DNA of 64,000 bases from DAOUBP01 sp964513075 (GTDB taxonomy: Bacteria; Chloroflexota; Anaerolineae; CG2-30-64-16): assembly GCA_964513075.1 (NCBI GenBank), contig CAZELR010000001.1, forward strand, positions 1 through 64,000. Direction: 5' to 3'. This document shows positions 25,670 through 33,402 of this stretch, one piece after another; the first letter of the stretch is position 1, and each line of letters begins with the position of its first letter. The notes under the pieces were generated by a model. That model saw only the letters and a program-made list of their open reading frames with translations, had not been told where the DNA came from and ran no database searches. The position numbers and the translations under genes were made by a program.

Positions 25670-27412
25670 ATGCAAAGCAGCCAGGATCTGCCCGTCCAGG
25701 TATCTGACCTTGTCCGTCCCGCCGCACCGCGCGCAACCGCGCAGGTGAAGCTGCCAGACGGCCGTCTCTACGAGGCCCCCACCTGCACCGAGCTGCGCCA
25801 CTTCATCGACGCGGCCGGCGCAGATCGGCCGTGGCATTTTCCCATCGTCGCCGCGCTGATCGACGGCAAGCTGCGCGAGCTGACCTACCGCATCGATCGT
25901 GACGTGGAGGTCATGCCGTTGGGAATGGACGACCGCGATGGCAGCCGCGTCTACCGCCGGTCGCTCACCTTGCTGCTGGTCGTCGCCATGCACGAGCTCT
26001 TCCCGGAAGCGCGCGTGCATGTGGACCACTCGGTGACGTTTGGCGGCTATTACTGTGAGGTTCAGGGCCGGGAGCCGTTGACTCCGGCCGAGCTGGCCCA
26101 GGTCGAGGCGCGCATGCGGGAGATCGTGGCTGCAGACGCACCCATCGGCAAACAGCGTGTGCCGCTGGCGGCTGCGATCGCGCTCTTTCAGCAGCGCGGA
26201 GACGATGACAAGGTGCGCTTGCTGCAGCACCGGACCAAGGACTATCTGGTGCTTTACGAGCTGCGCGGCTTCGCCAGCTACTTTCACGGCTACATGGTGC
26301 CGGCGACCGGCGGCCTGGGCTACTTTGCGCTCCACCACTACCCGCCCGGCTTCATCCTGCGCTTCCCGCCGAGATCGAGCCTGGAGCTGGATCCGGTAGT
26401 GGACTATCCCAAGCTCATCGCAGTCTTCCGAGAGTACGGCCATACGTTGCGTCTGCTGGGCATCGAAGACGTAGGCGCGCTGAATGCCGGCATTCAGGCT
26501 GGCCGGACCGAGGAGATCATCCTGGTGGCCGAGGCGCGGCACGAACAGCGCGTCGCCCGCATTGCCACCCAGGTTGCCGACGAACGCGAGCGCATCCGGC
26601 TGGTGCTGATCGCCGGGCCCTCCTCGTCCGGCAAGACCACCTTTTCCAAGCGGCTGGCGGTGCAGTTGTTGGCCAACGGCATCCGCCCCATCGCCATCGA
26701 GCTGGACAACTACTTCGTCGATCGCGAGCTGACCCCGCGCGATGAGCAGGGCAACTACAACTTCGAGGTCCTGGAGGCGCTGGATCTGGCGCTGTTCAAC
26801 GAACATCTGGTGCGGCTGATGGCCGGGGAAGAAGTGCAGTTGCCCCGGTTCAACTTTCAGGCCGGCAAGCGCGAGCCCGGCGCCACGATCCAGCTCAGCC
26901 CGGACCAGACCCTGTTGGTGGAAGGCATCCACGGGCTGAACCCGCGGCTGGTGCCCAGCATCCCGCCGGAGCGCATGTACCGCGTCTACATCTCCGCGCT
27001 GACCCAGCTCAACATCGACCGCTACAACCGCGTCCCCACCACCGATAACCGGCTGCTCCGCCGCATCGTGCGGGATGCGCGCACGCGCGGCTACACCGCC
27101 GCCGACACCATCGGCCGCTGGGAGAGCGTCCACCGCGGGGAACGCGACTTCATCTTCCCCTACCAGGAGAACGCCGACGTGATGTTCAACTCCGCGTTGG
27201 TGTACGAGCTGGCCGCGCTGAAATCGTTGGTCGAGCCGCTCCTGCTGCAGATCGAGCCGGGCCAGCCGGGCCATCTGGAGGCCCGGCGGCTGCTGGCGTT
27301 CCTGCAGTGGTTCGCGCCCATCCCGGTCGAGCCCATCCCCAACAATTCCATCCTGCGCGAGTTTGTTGGGGGGAGCAATTTAGAACATTTCGAGCCCTGG
27401 CGCCGGTTATGA
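25670..27412 (+). CDS. TGS-domain nucleoside (uridine) kinase-like protein
   Basis: The start is the ATG at 25670 behind CAGGAG, giving 580 residues; the frame is open upstream but without ribosome sites. The N-terminal half resembles the TGS and editing-like parts of threonyl-tRNA synthetase (VKLPDGRLYEAPTC; HVDHSVTFGGYYCEV). The C-terminal half is a PRK/uridine-kinase domain with P-loop GPSSSGKTTFSKRL near residue 323, IALDNYF-like IELDNYFVDRE, and a VEGIHGLNP Walker B region. This is the architecture of the conserved kinase family found in Thermotoga, Clostridia and Chloroflexi, thought to phosphorylate nucleosides. The substrate is not proven for the family. Confidence 0.85.
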   Translation: MQSSQDLPVQVSDLVRPAAPRATAQVKLPDGRLYEAPTCTELRHFIDAAGADRPWHFPIVAALIDGKLRELTYRIDRDVEVMPLGMDDRDGSRVYRRSLTLLLVVAMHELFPEARVHVDHSVTFGGYYCEVQGREPLTPAELAQVEARMREIVAADAPIGKQRVPLAAAIALFQQRGDDDKVRLLQHRTKDYLVLYELRGFASYFHGYMVPATGGLGYFALHHYPPGFILRFPPRSSLELDPVVDYPKLIAVFREYGHTLRLLGIEDVGALNAGIQAGRTEEIILVAEARHEQRVARIATQVADERERIRLVLIAGPSSSGKTTFSKRLAVQLLANGIRPIAIELDNYFVDRELTPRDEQGNYNFEVLEALDLALFNEHLVRLMAGEEVQLPRFNFQAGKREPGATIQLSPDQTLLVEGIHGLNPRLVPSIPPERMYRVYISALTQLNIDRYNRVPTTDNRLLRRIVRDARTRGYTAADTIGRWESVHRGERDFIFPYQENADVMFNSALVYELAALKSLVEPLLLQIEPGQPGHLEARRLLAFLQWFAPIPVEPIPNNSILREFVGGSNLEHFEPWRRL

Positions 27413-27456
27413 AGTCTGTTTTTCCAATGCTCTGATCCATCCGAGCTGCGAAATGC

Positions 27457-27485
27457 TTGCGGTCATCGTCCGAATGCGTTATAAT
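27457..27485 (+). promoter_or_regulatory. Promoter of the toxin-antitoxin pair
   Basis: TTGCGG at 27457-27462, a 17-bp spacer and TATAAT at 27480-27485. Transcription should start about 25 bases upstream of the antitoxin ATG. Confidence 0.65.
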
Positions 27486-27515
27486 CCCGCGTAACCAATA
27501 CCGGAGTGTGTTGTC

Positions 27516-27830
27516 ATGGCTGCCTGGACTGCATCAAGTATTTCACGCACGGGTCGGCTCACGATCCCGCAGAAGCTCCGCGCCCGCCTTGCCCCGCGAG
27601 CGGACAGTAAGGTGCTGCTCCAGGAGGTAGCTGATGGTGTCATTCTGGTCGCCCGAGAGCCGCTCACACGCCCCCAGATCGCCGAATACCTGCTGGACAG
27701 CCTGGTGACAGGTATCGGGCCGGAAGCCGAGCTGTTAGGCTTCCACGACGAGGATGACCTGGATCGCGTCGTCGAAGTGATCCGTGAGCACACGTTTGCG
27801 GAGCGCTATGGAACCCCCGACGCAGCTTAG
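27516..27830 (+). CDS. AbrB/SpoVT-type antitoxin
   Basis: The protein has 104 residues and starts behind GGAG. The N-terminal swapped-hairpin DNA-binding motif is recognisable: SSISRTGRLTIPQKLRARL, followed by VLLQEVADGVILVAREP. The C-terminal part (AEYLLDSLVTGIGPEAELLG...EVIREHTF) would wrap around the toxin. Its 3' end overlaps the PIN toxin gene by 23 bases, which is typical of antitoxin-first operons, and autoregulation of the promoter just upstream is likely. Confidence 0.75.
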   Translation: MAAWTASSISRTGRLTIPQKLRARLAPRADSKVLLQEVADGVILVAREPLTRPQIAEYLLDSLVTGIGPEAELLGFHDEDDLDRVVEVIREHTFAERYGTPDAA

Positions 27831-28329
27831 GGTCTTCGTCGACGCCAACGTCTTGATCCGCGGCATCACTTTTCCGCGCTATCCGTATGAAGTGCTGCGC
27901 CTCGCTGCGCAGCACAAGATCATCCTTATCATTTCCCCGTCTGTGTTGGCGGATGCTCGCCACTACTTGGCCGCCCTTTTCCCGGCTCACCTGCCCAAGC
28001 TTGATGCCCTGCTGGCAATCGCTGCGGTCGAAATCGCAGCCGATCCTACGTCTGAAGAAGTTGCTGTTCACCGCAACCTGGTGCGCGATGTCAAAGACGT
28101 GTCTGTTGTGCTTGCGGCAGCGAAAGCCTCTGTGGACTACCTGGTCTCGACCGACGCCGACCTGACGGACGCGGACGAGAGCACCGAGGCGTTGCGAGCG
28201 ATGATCGCGCCCGGTAAGGTGCTCAAGGTCGGCGTCTTCCTGAACCAGGTCATGGACTGGAGCCACGACGATCTGGAAGCCATTAGTCGCCGGCAATGGC
28301 GCGAGATTCAGGGCCGCGTCTGGGACTGA
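27808..28329 (+). CDS. PIN-domain toxin
   Basis: The start is the ATG at 27808, inside the antitoxin gene and preceded by GGAG, giving 173 residues. PIN motifs are visible: the first metal Asp in RVFVDANVLIRG (Asp12), the conserved acidic VRDVKDVSVVLAAAK block in the middle, and DYLVSTDADLTD with the later aspartates. PIN toxins are Mg2+-dependent ribonucleases. The overlap with the AbrB-type gene supports a type II toxin-antitoxin pair. Confidence 0.78.
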   Translation: MEPPTQLRVFVDANVLIRGITFPRYPYEVLRLAAQHKIILIISPSVLADARHYLAALFPAHLPKLDALLAIAAVEIAADPTSEEVAVHRNLVRDVKDVSVVLAAAKASVDYLVSTDADLTDADESTEALRAMIAPGKVLKVGVFLNQVMDWSHDDLEAISRRQWREIQGRVWD

Positions 28330-28555
28330 TTCAAGCAGCCGTGGCAGCAACAGGGTGCGTGTCCGGCTCACTTACCTTCCGTTCTCACCCATCCGCCGAC
28401 CTTCAGTAATCTCTCGGCCAGCGCGAAGTCGTCCGCGCAGTACTCTGTCCTGCTGCCAGGTTCGGCTTCCGTACGGATCCAAAAATTTGGAACAAAAAAA
28501 GCAAAAATCAGGTCTATCAGTAAATCAATTAAGTCAGGTAACAAGGAAGGTCAAC

Positions 28556-29329
28556 ATGAAACGCCAACTATCTGCCCTGGCATTGATTGCGGCCGTGCTT
28601 CTGATCGCGGTCACCGCTGGCGCCGCGCCGGCCGCCACTCAATCTGCGGCGCCCACCGGCCGCGCCGCGCCGCGCCTGATCACTGTGTCTGGCGAGGCCC
28701 AGGTGAACGTCGTCCCCGACGAGGTCACCCTTACCCTCGGCGTGGAGACCTCCGACAAGCAGCTGCGCACCGCGAAGAGCCTGAATGACGAACGCGTCAA
28801 GCGGGTGATCGCCGCGGCCGAGAAGCTCGGCGTCGCGACCAAGGACATCAAGACCGATCACATCGGCATCGAGCCCCGCTACCGCGACAGCTACGAGCAG
28901 CGCGATTTCGTCGGCTACTTCGTGCGCCAGACGATCGTCATCACCCTGAGCGACATCTCCCTGTTCGAAGACCTCCTCACCGATGTGCTGGATGCCGGCG
29001 CGAACTACGTGCACGGCATCCAGTTCCGCACCACCGAGCTGCGCCAACACAAGGACGAAGCGCGCAGCCTGGCCATCAAAGCCGCACAGGAGAAGGCGGC
29101 CGCCCTGGCCGGCGAGCTCGACCAGGCCATCGGCCAGCCGTACGAGATTCGTGAGGAGCAAAGCGGTTGGTGGTCCGGCTACAGCGCCTGGTGGGGTAGC
29201 AGCCTCTCCAGCATGACCCAGAACGTGGTTCAGAATGCGGGGGATGTTCCTGCCGACATCGAAGGCGCCCTTGCCCCCGGCCAGATCAGCGTCACCGCCA
29301 AGGTCACGGTCAGCTTCGAGCTGGAGTAG
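28556..29329 (+). CDS. Exported SIMPL-domain protein (DUF541)
   Basis: The start is the ATG at 28556 behind AAGGAAGG, giving 257 residues. A Sec signal peptide (LSALALIAAVLLIAVTAGAAPA) leads into a SIMPL domain: ITVSGEAQVNVVPDEVTLTLGVE, then IKTDHIGIEPRY, NYVHGIQFRTTELRQHKDEARSLAIKAAQEKAAALA and the final ISVTAKVTVSFEL. The role of periplasmic SIMPL proteins is poorly defined and often tied to oxidative stress. The 226 bases before the gene contain an A-rich tract near 28488-28507 but no promoter that I can place. Confidence 0.88.
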   Translation: MKRQLSALALIAAVLLIAVTAGAAPAATQSAAPTGRAAPRLITVSGEAQVNVVPDEVTLTLGVETSDKQLRTAKSLNDERVKRVIAAAEKLGVATKDIKTDHIGIEPRYRDSYEQRDFVGYFVRQTIVITLSDISLFEDLLTDVLDAGANYVHGIQFRTTELRQHKDEARSLAIKAAQEKAAALAGELDQAIGQPYEIREEQSGWWSGYSAWWGSSLSSMTQNVVQNAGDVPADIEGALAPGQISVTAKVTVSFELE

Positions 29330-29340
29330 CACCGGACCTG

Positions 29341-29380
29341 GACCCGAAAAGAGGACGCAGATTTACCTTATTTACCTGAT
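29341..29380 (+). repeat. 40-bp repeat, left copy (inverted relative to 33363-33402)
   Basis: This stretch matches the reverse complement of 33363-33402 at 37 of 40 positions (core GGACGCAGATTT-CCTTATTT). The two copies face each other across the whole redox gene cluster 29508-33190. Confidence 0.75.
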
Positions 29381-29456
29381 CTTTGCCTTTTCGTTTTTTG
29401 GCATGTGGGGTCAGAGACCGGTCACAGCGAGGGGAAAGAGACTAGTTAAAAACACA

Positions 29457-29492
29457 CCCCCCTCTCCCGACCCGCAGGACGGGAGAGGGGGG
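29457..29492. terminator. Bidirectional hairpin between convergent genes
   Basis: A perfect 13-bp stem (29457-29469 with 29480-29492, CCCCCCTCTCCCG type) encloses a 10-base loop. It lies between the SIMPL gene and the 3' end of the redox operon. The CTCTCCCG/CGGGAGAG core is common in interspersed repeats, so it may be one that serves as a terminator. Confidence 0.55.
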
Positions 29493-29507
29493 CAGGGGGG
29501 TGAGGAC

Positions 29508-30761
29508 CTACGCCTCTACCGCCTCCAGCTCATGCTCCTTGGGGAACACCGGCAGCAGCTTGGACAGCACCGCAAAGGCCGCCGCACCGAAGGTGAACAT
29601 CGCAACGGTCACCGCGATTTCCATCAGCGACGGAATGTAGATCGGCCCGGTGTAGGACCACAGCCCGAAGACGCTGACGTTCAACCGGTTCAGGATGCCG
29701 CCCGCCACCACCATGGCCCCGACGGCGAACAGGGCGTTCTTGCTCTCGCGAATCTTCGGCTGTGTCATCAGGATGGCCGGCACGATGGCGCCCAGGCCCA
29801 CTTCGATCCAGAACAGCAGGGCTGCCAGCGTCGGCTGCGTCAACAGTGCAGCCTGGCCTCGCCACACCACGTCAACCAGCTTTGCGATCGCGTAGAAGCC
29901 CATCCAGTAAGCGTTGAACTTCGCCAATCCCGACAGCAGGTTCTGCTCCAGCCCTCGCTTGAACCCGCGCGAGCTCAGGTTGGATTCGACGGTCACCATT
30001 CCCAGCCCCACGCCGATCGCCGAAATCCAGAAGAGGACCGGAATCCACGGGGTATACCAGAGCGGATTCAGCTTGCCGTGCTCGATCAGCCACATCGAGC
30101 CCAGTGACGACTGGTGCATCGTCGAGAGCAGGATGCCCACGATGACCAGCGGCAGGGTGATCTTATGGAAGAATATCCACGCCCGCCGCCAGCGCAGGCG
30201 TTCAAACAACGCCGGCAGGAATTCGAGCGCTAGCACGGTGGTGTAGCACAGCACGCACATGGCTACTTCCCACAGCACCGAGTGGATGTTGGGCATATAT
30301 ACCGGCTTTGCCAGCATGATGTTGTAGGGCCGGCCGACGTCGATCAGCAGCGCCACGATCAGCAGCGCGTAGCCCAGGAAGGCGGTGAGGATCGTCGAGC
30401 GCAGGATAGGGCGGTAGCGCTCCAGCCCGAAAACGTACACCAGCCCGGCCAGCACGAACGCACCGCCGCCCAGCATGGCCCCCGCCATCACGTCGAACCC
30501 GATCCACAGCCCCAGCGGAAACTTGTCGCTCAGGTTGGTCACCGCACCGATGCCGTTGGTAAAGCGCAGCACGAGCGCGATGGCCGCCACTGCCCAGCAG
30601 GCCAGCACCAGGCCGACCCCGGTCACAAACTTGGGCGACCAATTCAGCTTGACGCCTGTAAACTTCTGCATGAGCGCATAGCCGATCCCCGTCACCAACA
30701 ACAGCGGCACACCGACACGCAATATAAATAACGCAGCCAGCATCATGATATCTTGGAACAC
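29508..30761 (-). CDS. HybB/NrfD-family membrane subunit
   Basis: The start is the GTG at 30761, six bases behind AGAGGAG, giving 417 residues. It has about ten membrane helices in the NrfD/PsrC pattern, with the conserved LGLWIGFDVMAGAMLGGGAF and IDVGRPYNIMLAKPVYMPNIHSVLWEVA segments; HQSSLGSMWLI is typical of HybB of group 1 NiFe hydrogenases. Members exchange electrons between membrane quinones and an Fe-S partner. It is the last gene of an operon with a HybA-like protein and an octaheme cytochrome; no hydrogenase or molybdopterin subunit is encoded nearby. Confidence 0.88.
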   Translation of the reverse strand: MFQDIMMLAALFILRVGVPLLLVTGIGYALMQKFTGVKLNWSPKFVTGVGLVLACWAVAAIALVLRFTNGIGAVTNLSDKFPLGLWIGFDVMAGAMLGGGAFVLAGLVYVFGLERYRPILRSTILTAFLGYALLIVALLIDVGRPYNIMLAKPVYMPNIHSVLWEVAMCVLCYTTVLALEFLPALFERLRWRRAWIFFHKITLPLVIVGILLSTMHQSSLGSMWLIEHGKLNPLWYTPWIPVLFWISAIGVGLGMVTVESNLSSRGFKRGLEQNLLSGLAKFNAYWMGFYAIAKLVDVVWRGQAALLTQPTLAALLFWIEVGLGAIVPAILMTQPKIRESKNALFAVGAMVVAGGILNRLNVSVFGLWSYTGPIYIPSLMEIAVTVAMFTFGAAAFAVLSKLLPVFPKEHELEAVEA

Positions 30762-30772
30762 AGCTGTCTCCT

Positions 30773-31669
30773 CTATTCTTCGCGTTCCCACGGCGGTGTG
30801 TCGTGGGTATGATCATGGCCGTTGCGGCGCCGGGTGACGATCGATGCGCCGGTGAGCACTACCGCCAGGCTGCCGACGACGGCGGGCAGCTTAGACATGA
30901 TGTCCCAGGTGTAGGAGGGCACCGCGCGTGTGGTAATGTCGGTGCGGAAGCCCAGCATCGCGAACGGAACATCTGAGATGTAGAGCTTTGCCGTGCCGCC
31001 GGCCTCGTGCTCGCCATAGACATGATCCACGTAGAAATTCGGGTTGGTCGCGATGCGCGAGTGCGCCTCGTTGAGCAGTTCAGCGCGCCGCCCGAATTTC
31101 AAAGCCCCGGTCGGGCAGTTGGCCACGCAGGCAGGCAGCTCACCTTTTTGCTGGCGCTCATAGCAGAACATACACTTGCGGATCTGGGGTGTGAGGCCAT
31201 CCTCCCAATCGAAGGCCGGCACCCCAAACGGGCAGCTGGCCATGCAATAGCGGCAGCCCAGGCAGCGATCGACGCGATAGACGATGGGTCCCTCGGCCGA
31301 CTGGTGGAGGGCTGCCACCGGGCACGCCGAGGCGCAGGCTGCGTCCAGGCAGTGCATGCACTGGCGCTTGACCCAACGCCGCTTGCCGCCTTCCAGATTG
31401 ACCTGCTGCAGATAGGTGAAGTTCTGCGCGTTCAAGCTCATCATCTGATCGGTTGTCGGCTTCAAGCCGTTTGCCTCGCTGCACGAGCGCTGGCAGTTGC
31501 CGCAGCCCACGCACCGGCTGACATCGATCAGCATGGCGGGCACGGTGGCGGGGTCCACCCCTGAGGCAGCGCCGGCCGGCTTAGTCGTCCGTGCCGCCAG
31601 GGCTGCGCTGCCCACCGTGGCCGCTGAAAGCTTGAGGAATTGGCGGCGAGAAAGTGCCGTGTGCGTCAT
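30773..31669 (-). CDS. HybA-like exported four-cluster ferredoxin subunit
   Basis: The start is the ATG at 31669 behind GGAGGAAG, giving 298 residues. It begins with a Tat signal (SRRQFLKLSAATVGSAALAA). Four cysteine groups for 4Fe-4S clusters follow: CVGCGNCQRSC, CMHCLDAACASACP, CLGCRYCMASCPFG and CMFCYERQ...CVANCPTGAL. A C-terminal helix (LPAVVGSLAVVLTGASIV) anchors it on the outer face of the membrane, as in HybA. It would carry electrons between the octaheme cytochrome and the HybB-like protein. Its start overlaps the cytochrome stop codon (ATGA). Confidence 0.9.
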   Translation of the reverse strand: MTHTALSRRQFLKLSAATVGSAALAARTTKPAGAASGVDPATVPAMLIDVSRCVGCGNCQRSCSEANGLKPTTDQMMSLNAQNFTYLQQVNLEGGKRRWVKRQCMHCLDAACASACPVAALHQSAEGPIVYRVDRCLGCRYCMASCPFGVPAFDWEDGLTPQIRKCMFCYERQQKGELPACVANCPTGALKFGRRAELLNEAHSRIATNPNFYVDHVYGEHEAGGTAKLYISDVPFAMLGFRTDITTRAVPSYTWDIMSKLPAVVGSLAVVLTGASIVTRRRNGHDHTHDTPPWEREE

Positions 31670-32685
31670 TCGGACTTCCTCCTGCCCAACAAAGCTGCCA
31701 GGCCTACGCCCATCAATACGCCCAAGGCTCCGCCAACGCCTAAACTCAGCCCCATGCTGACCACAGCCACATTGCGCAGATCGTTCGTCCGCTTCTGGGC
31801 ATTGTTCAGTTGTTGTTCGAGTTCCTGCACCCGCTGGGCTTGAGGTTCCACCACCTGGGTCGTTGTCGTTGCAGCAGTCTCGGCGCCGGAGGCGGCAGTG
31901 TTTACCGTCTGGCTGGCACCGGCGCTCTTGTGCGCGGCGCCGGCGTGGCAGCGCGTGCATACGTCGGAGGCCACTGCAAAGGTGTGGTTGCTCATCGACG
32001 TCCTGGCGCCGCCGGTCAGATCGGCCGCGTCCTTCATCTGCTCCGACATGTGACAGCTTGCGCAGTCCACGCCGCTGATGCCGTGCATCGAATGCGCGGT
32101 GTCAGTTTGCTCATTCGTATGGCAGGCTGCACAGAGTTTCTCGACGGAGCCCAACCGCAGCCCCTGGGTGTGGGCTTGGTGGCAGTCATAGCAATCGATC
32201 TTAGCCGTTGCATGCTGGCTGGTTTCCCACTGAGTGAAGGCCGTCTGATGGCACGTGCGGCAGGTTGTCGATTCCATGGGCAGCTGCATGGTCTCGGCTT
32301 TGGGGTGGCCTTCTTTATACGCGCCGTGGCACGCCTCGCAAGTCACGCCCTCGGCGTGAAACTCGCCGGTGCCCGTGTCAAAGCCCGTGGTATGGCACGG
32401 CAGGCAGGAAGCTGGATCGTGGCTCTGCAGGAGCTCATCCTTAAATGCCGGATCCATGACCGCATTGGCATGGGTCGTGCCTTGCCAGGCCGTATACTCC
32501 TCGGGATGACAGCCCTGACAAGGCAGCTCCTGCTCCTGGAACAGGAGCTGAGTCAGCAGCGGCTGCGCCTCAACCACAGGGGCGGCCTGTGAAGTGCTTG
32601 TCAACGCCAGCGCCGCCATTAAGATGACGGCGGTTGGCAATACAATCCACCAGTTCTTCAGGACAGATCGTCGATCGCGTCGCAT
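31666..32685 (-). CDS. Membrane-anchored octaheme c-type cytochrome
   Basis: The start is the ATG at 32685 behind GGAGG, giving 339 residues. After an N-terminal signal or anchor (WWIVLPTAVILMAALAL), eight CXXCH heme motifs occur in order: CQGCH, CLPCH, CEACH, CRTCH, CYDCH, CAACH, CASCH and CTRCH. The pattern resembles NapC/NrfH-linked and doubled-CXXCH cytochromes. A coiled coil (VQELEQQLNNAQKRTNDLRN) and a C-terminal membrane helix with RRKSE follow, so both ends may be membrane-bound. It probably exchanges electrons with the Fe-S subunit encoded next. Confidence 0.88.
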   Translation of the reverse strand: MRRDRRSVLKNWWIVLPTAVILMAALALTSTSQAAPVVEAQPLLTQLLFQEQELPCQGCHPEEYTAWQGTTHANAVMDPAFKDELLQSHDPASCLPCHTTGFDTGTGEFHAEGVTCEACHGAYKEGHPKAETMQLPMESTTCRTCHQTAFTQWETSQHATAKIDCYDCHQAHTQGLRLGSVEKLCAACHTNEQTDTAHSMHGISGVDCASCHMSEQMKDAADLTGGARTSMSNHTFAVASDVCTRCHAGAAHKSAGASQTVNTAASGAETAATTTTQVVEPQAQRVQELEQQLNNAQKRTNDLRNVAVVSMGLSLGVGGALGVLMGVGLAALLGRRKSE

Positions 32686-32716
32686 CGTGGTCCTCCGATG
32701 AATGAGGCTGGCCTTG

Positions 32717-33190
32717 TTACATGATGGGGTGGCGTTGGAAGATGTCGCAGGCGACACATTCATCCGGTATCTTGCCCTCAGTATCGAACCGCGTTTGCCA
32801 GCACGGCTTGTCCGCGGTCTGCGGCGCCGCACATTGAACCTTGCCGCTGGTGGCGGATCGTTTGCTGCTCCGGCCGGGCTCGGCGACAGGCGCCATCATA
32901 CCGGGCTGCGCAACCTGTTGGCGCTGGTCGCGGATTACAGCCGGCGGGATGATGAACGGCATCTGAGGCGCCTCGGCAGGCGTGCGGGCAGGCATCGCCG
33001 GTCGTTCGACCGGTCTGGGTGCTTCCGGCTGCTCGGCGGGGTGCTTGGCAGCATACTCGTACGCCTCTGCCTCCCAGCGCTTGTCCAGCCGTTTCAGCAG
33101 AAAGCCGATCCCTACCACGACCAGTGCAGGCACGCCAAAGCGCAGGAACCCCATACCCAGAAAGACCAGGAAATCAGTGAAGTTAGGCAT
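32717..33190 (-). CDS. Small membrane protein with C-terminal cysteine motif, first gene of the redox operon
   Basis: The protein has 157 residues and starts behind GAGAGGTG. It has one N-terminal membrane helix (FLRFGVPALVVVGIGFLL), a Pro/Ala/Glu-rich linker (residues about 45-105), and a C-terminal segment with four cysteines, C...C...CVAC, in the order VQCAAPQTADKPCW then PDECVACDIF. I do not recognise a family. The CXXC and its place at the head of the cytochrome operon suggest metal or heme binding, thiol redox chemistry or assembly of the complex; that is inference. Confidence 0.7.
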   Translation of the reverse strand: MPNFTDFLVFLGMGFLRFGVPALVVVGIGFLLKRLDKRWEAEAYEYAAKHPAEQPEAPRPVERPAMPARTPAEAPQMPFIIPPAVIRDQRQQVAQPGMMAPVAEPGRSSKRSATSGKVQCAAPQTADKPCWQTRFDTEGKIPDECVACDIFQRHPIM

Positions 33191-33232
33191 ATCACACCTC
33201 TCTAAGATTTACCATCTGTAACTTCTGACCGT

Positions 33233-33241
33233 AGTGTAGCA
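33233..33241 (-). promoter_or_regulatory. Possible extended -10 promoter of the redox operon
   Basis: On the minus strand TGCTACACT (33241-33233) gives an extended -10 box about 40 bases upstream of the first gene of the operon. No -35 box is convincing. Confidence 0.35.
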
Positions 33242-33300
33242 GATTGGAGGTCGCAGGGGAATCGGGTAGGAGTCCCATCTTTGACGTGGGGTGGTTTACC

Positions 33301-33349
33301 CATTAACAACAAACCAGGTTTCTCGCAGAAACCTGGTTTGTTGTTAATG
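33301..33349. repeat. AAACCAGGTTTCT palindrome, 23-bp perfect arms
   Basis: Arms at 33301-33323 and 33327-33349 are perfectly complementary around CGC. The core AAACCAGGTTTCT-CGC-AGAAACCTGGTTT is shared with 40651-40697, and relatives lie at 44977-45008 and 63478-63512; the outer arm sequence differs in each copy while staying palindromic. Confidence 0.8.
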
Positions 33350-33362
33350 CAAACTTTCAGTA

Positions 33363-33402
33363 ATCAGGTAAATAAGGAAAATCTGCGTCCCCTTTGCGGG
33401 TC
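33363..33402 (-). repeat. 40-bp repeat, right copy (inverted relative to 29341-29380)
   Basis: Its reverse complement matches 29341-29380 at 37 of 40 positions. Its outer end runs into the stop codon of the response-regulator gene at 33401-33403. Confidence 0.75.

Noticed and set aside
25643..27274. A 543-residue minus-strand open frame
   Set aside because: It is antisense to the nucleoside-kinase-like gene, which has a P-loop and ribosome site; the antisense product has no known motif.
29341..33402. Composite transposon
   Set aside because: The inverted 40-bp repeats enclose no transposase or integrase gene and no target duplication is visible, so it is kept only as a possible moved module.
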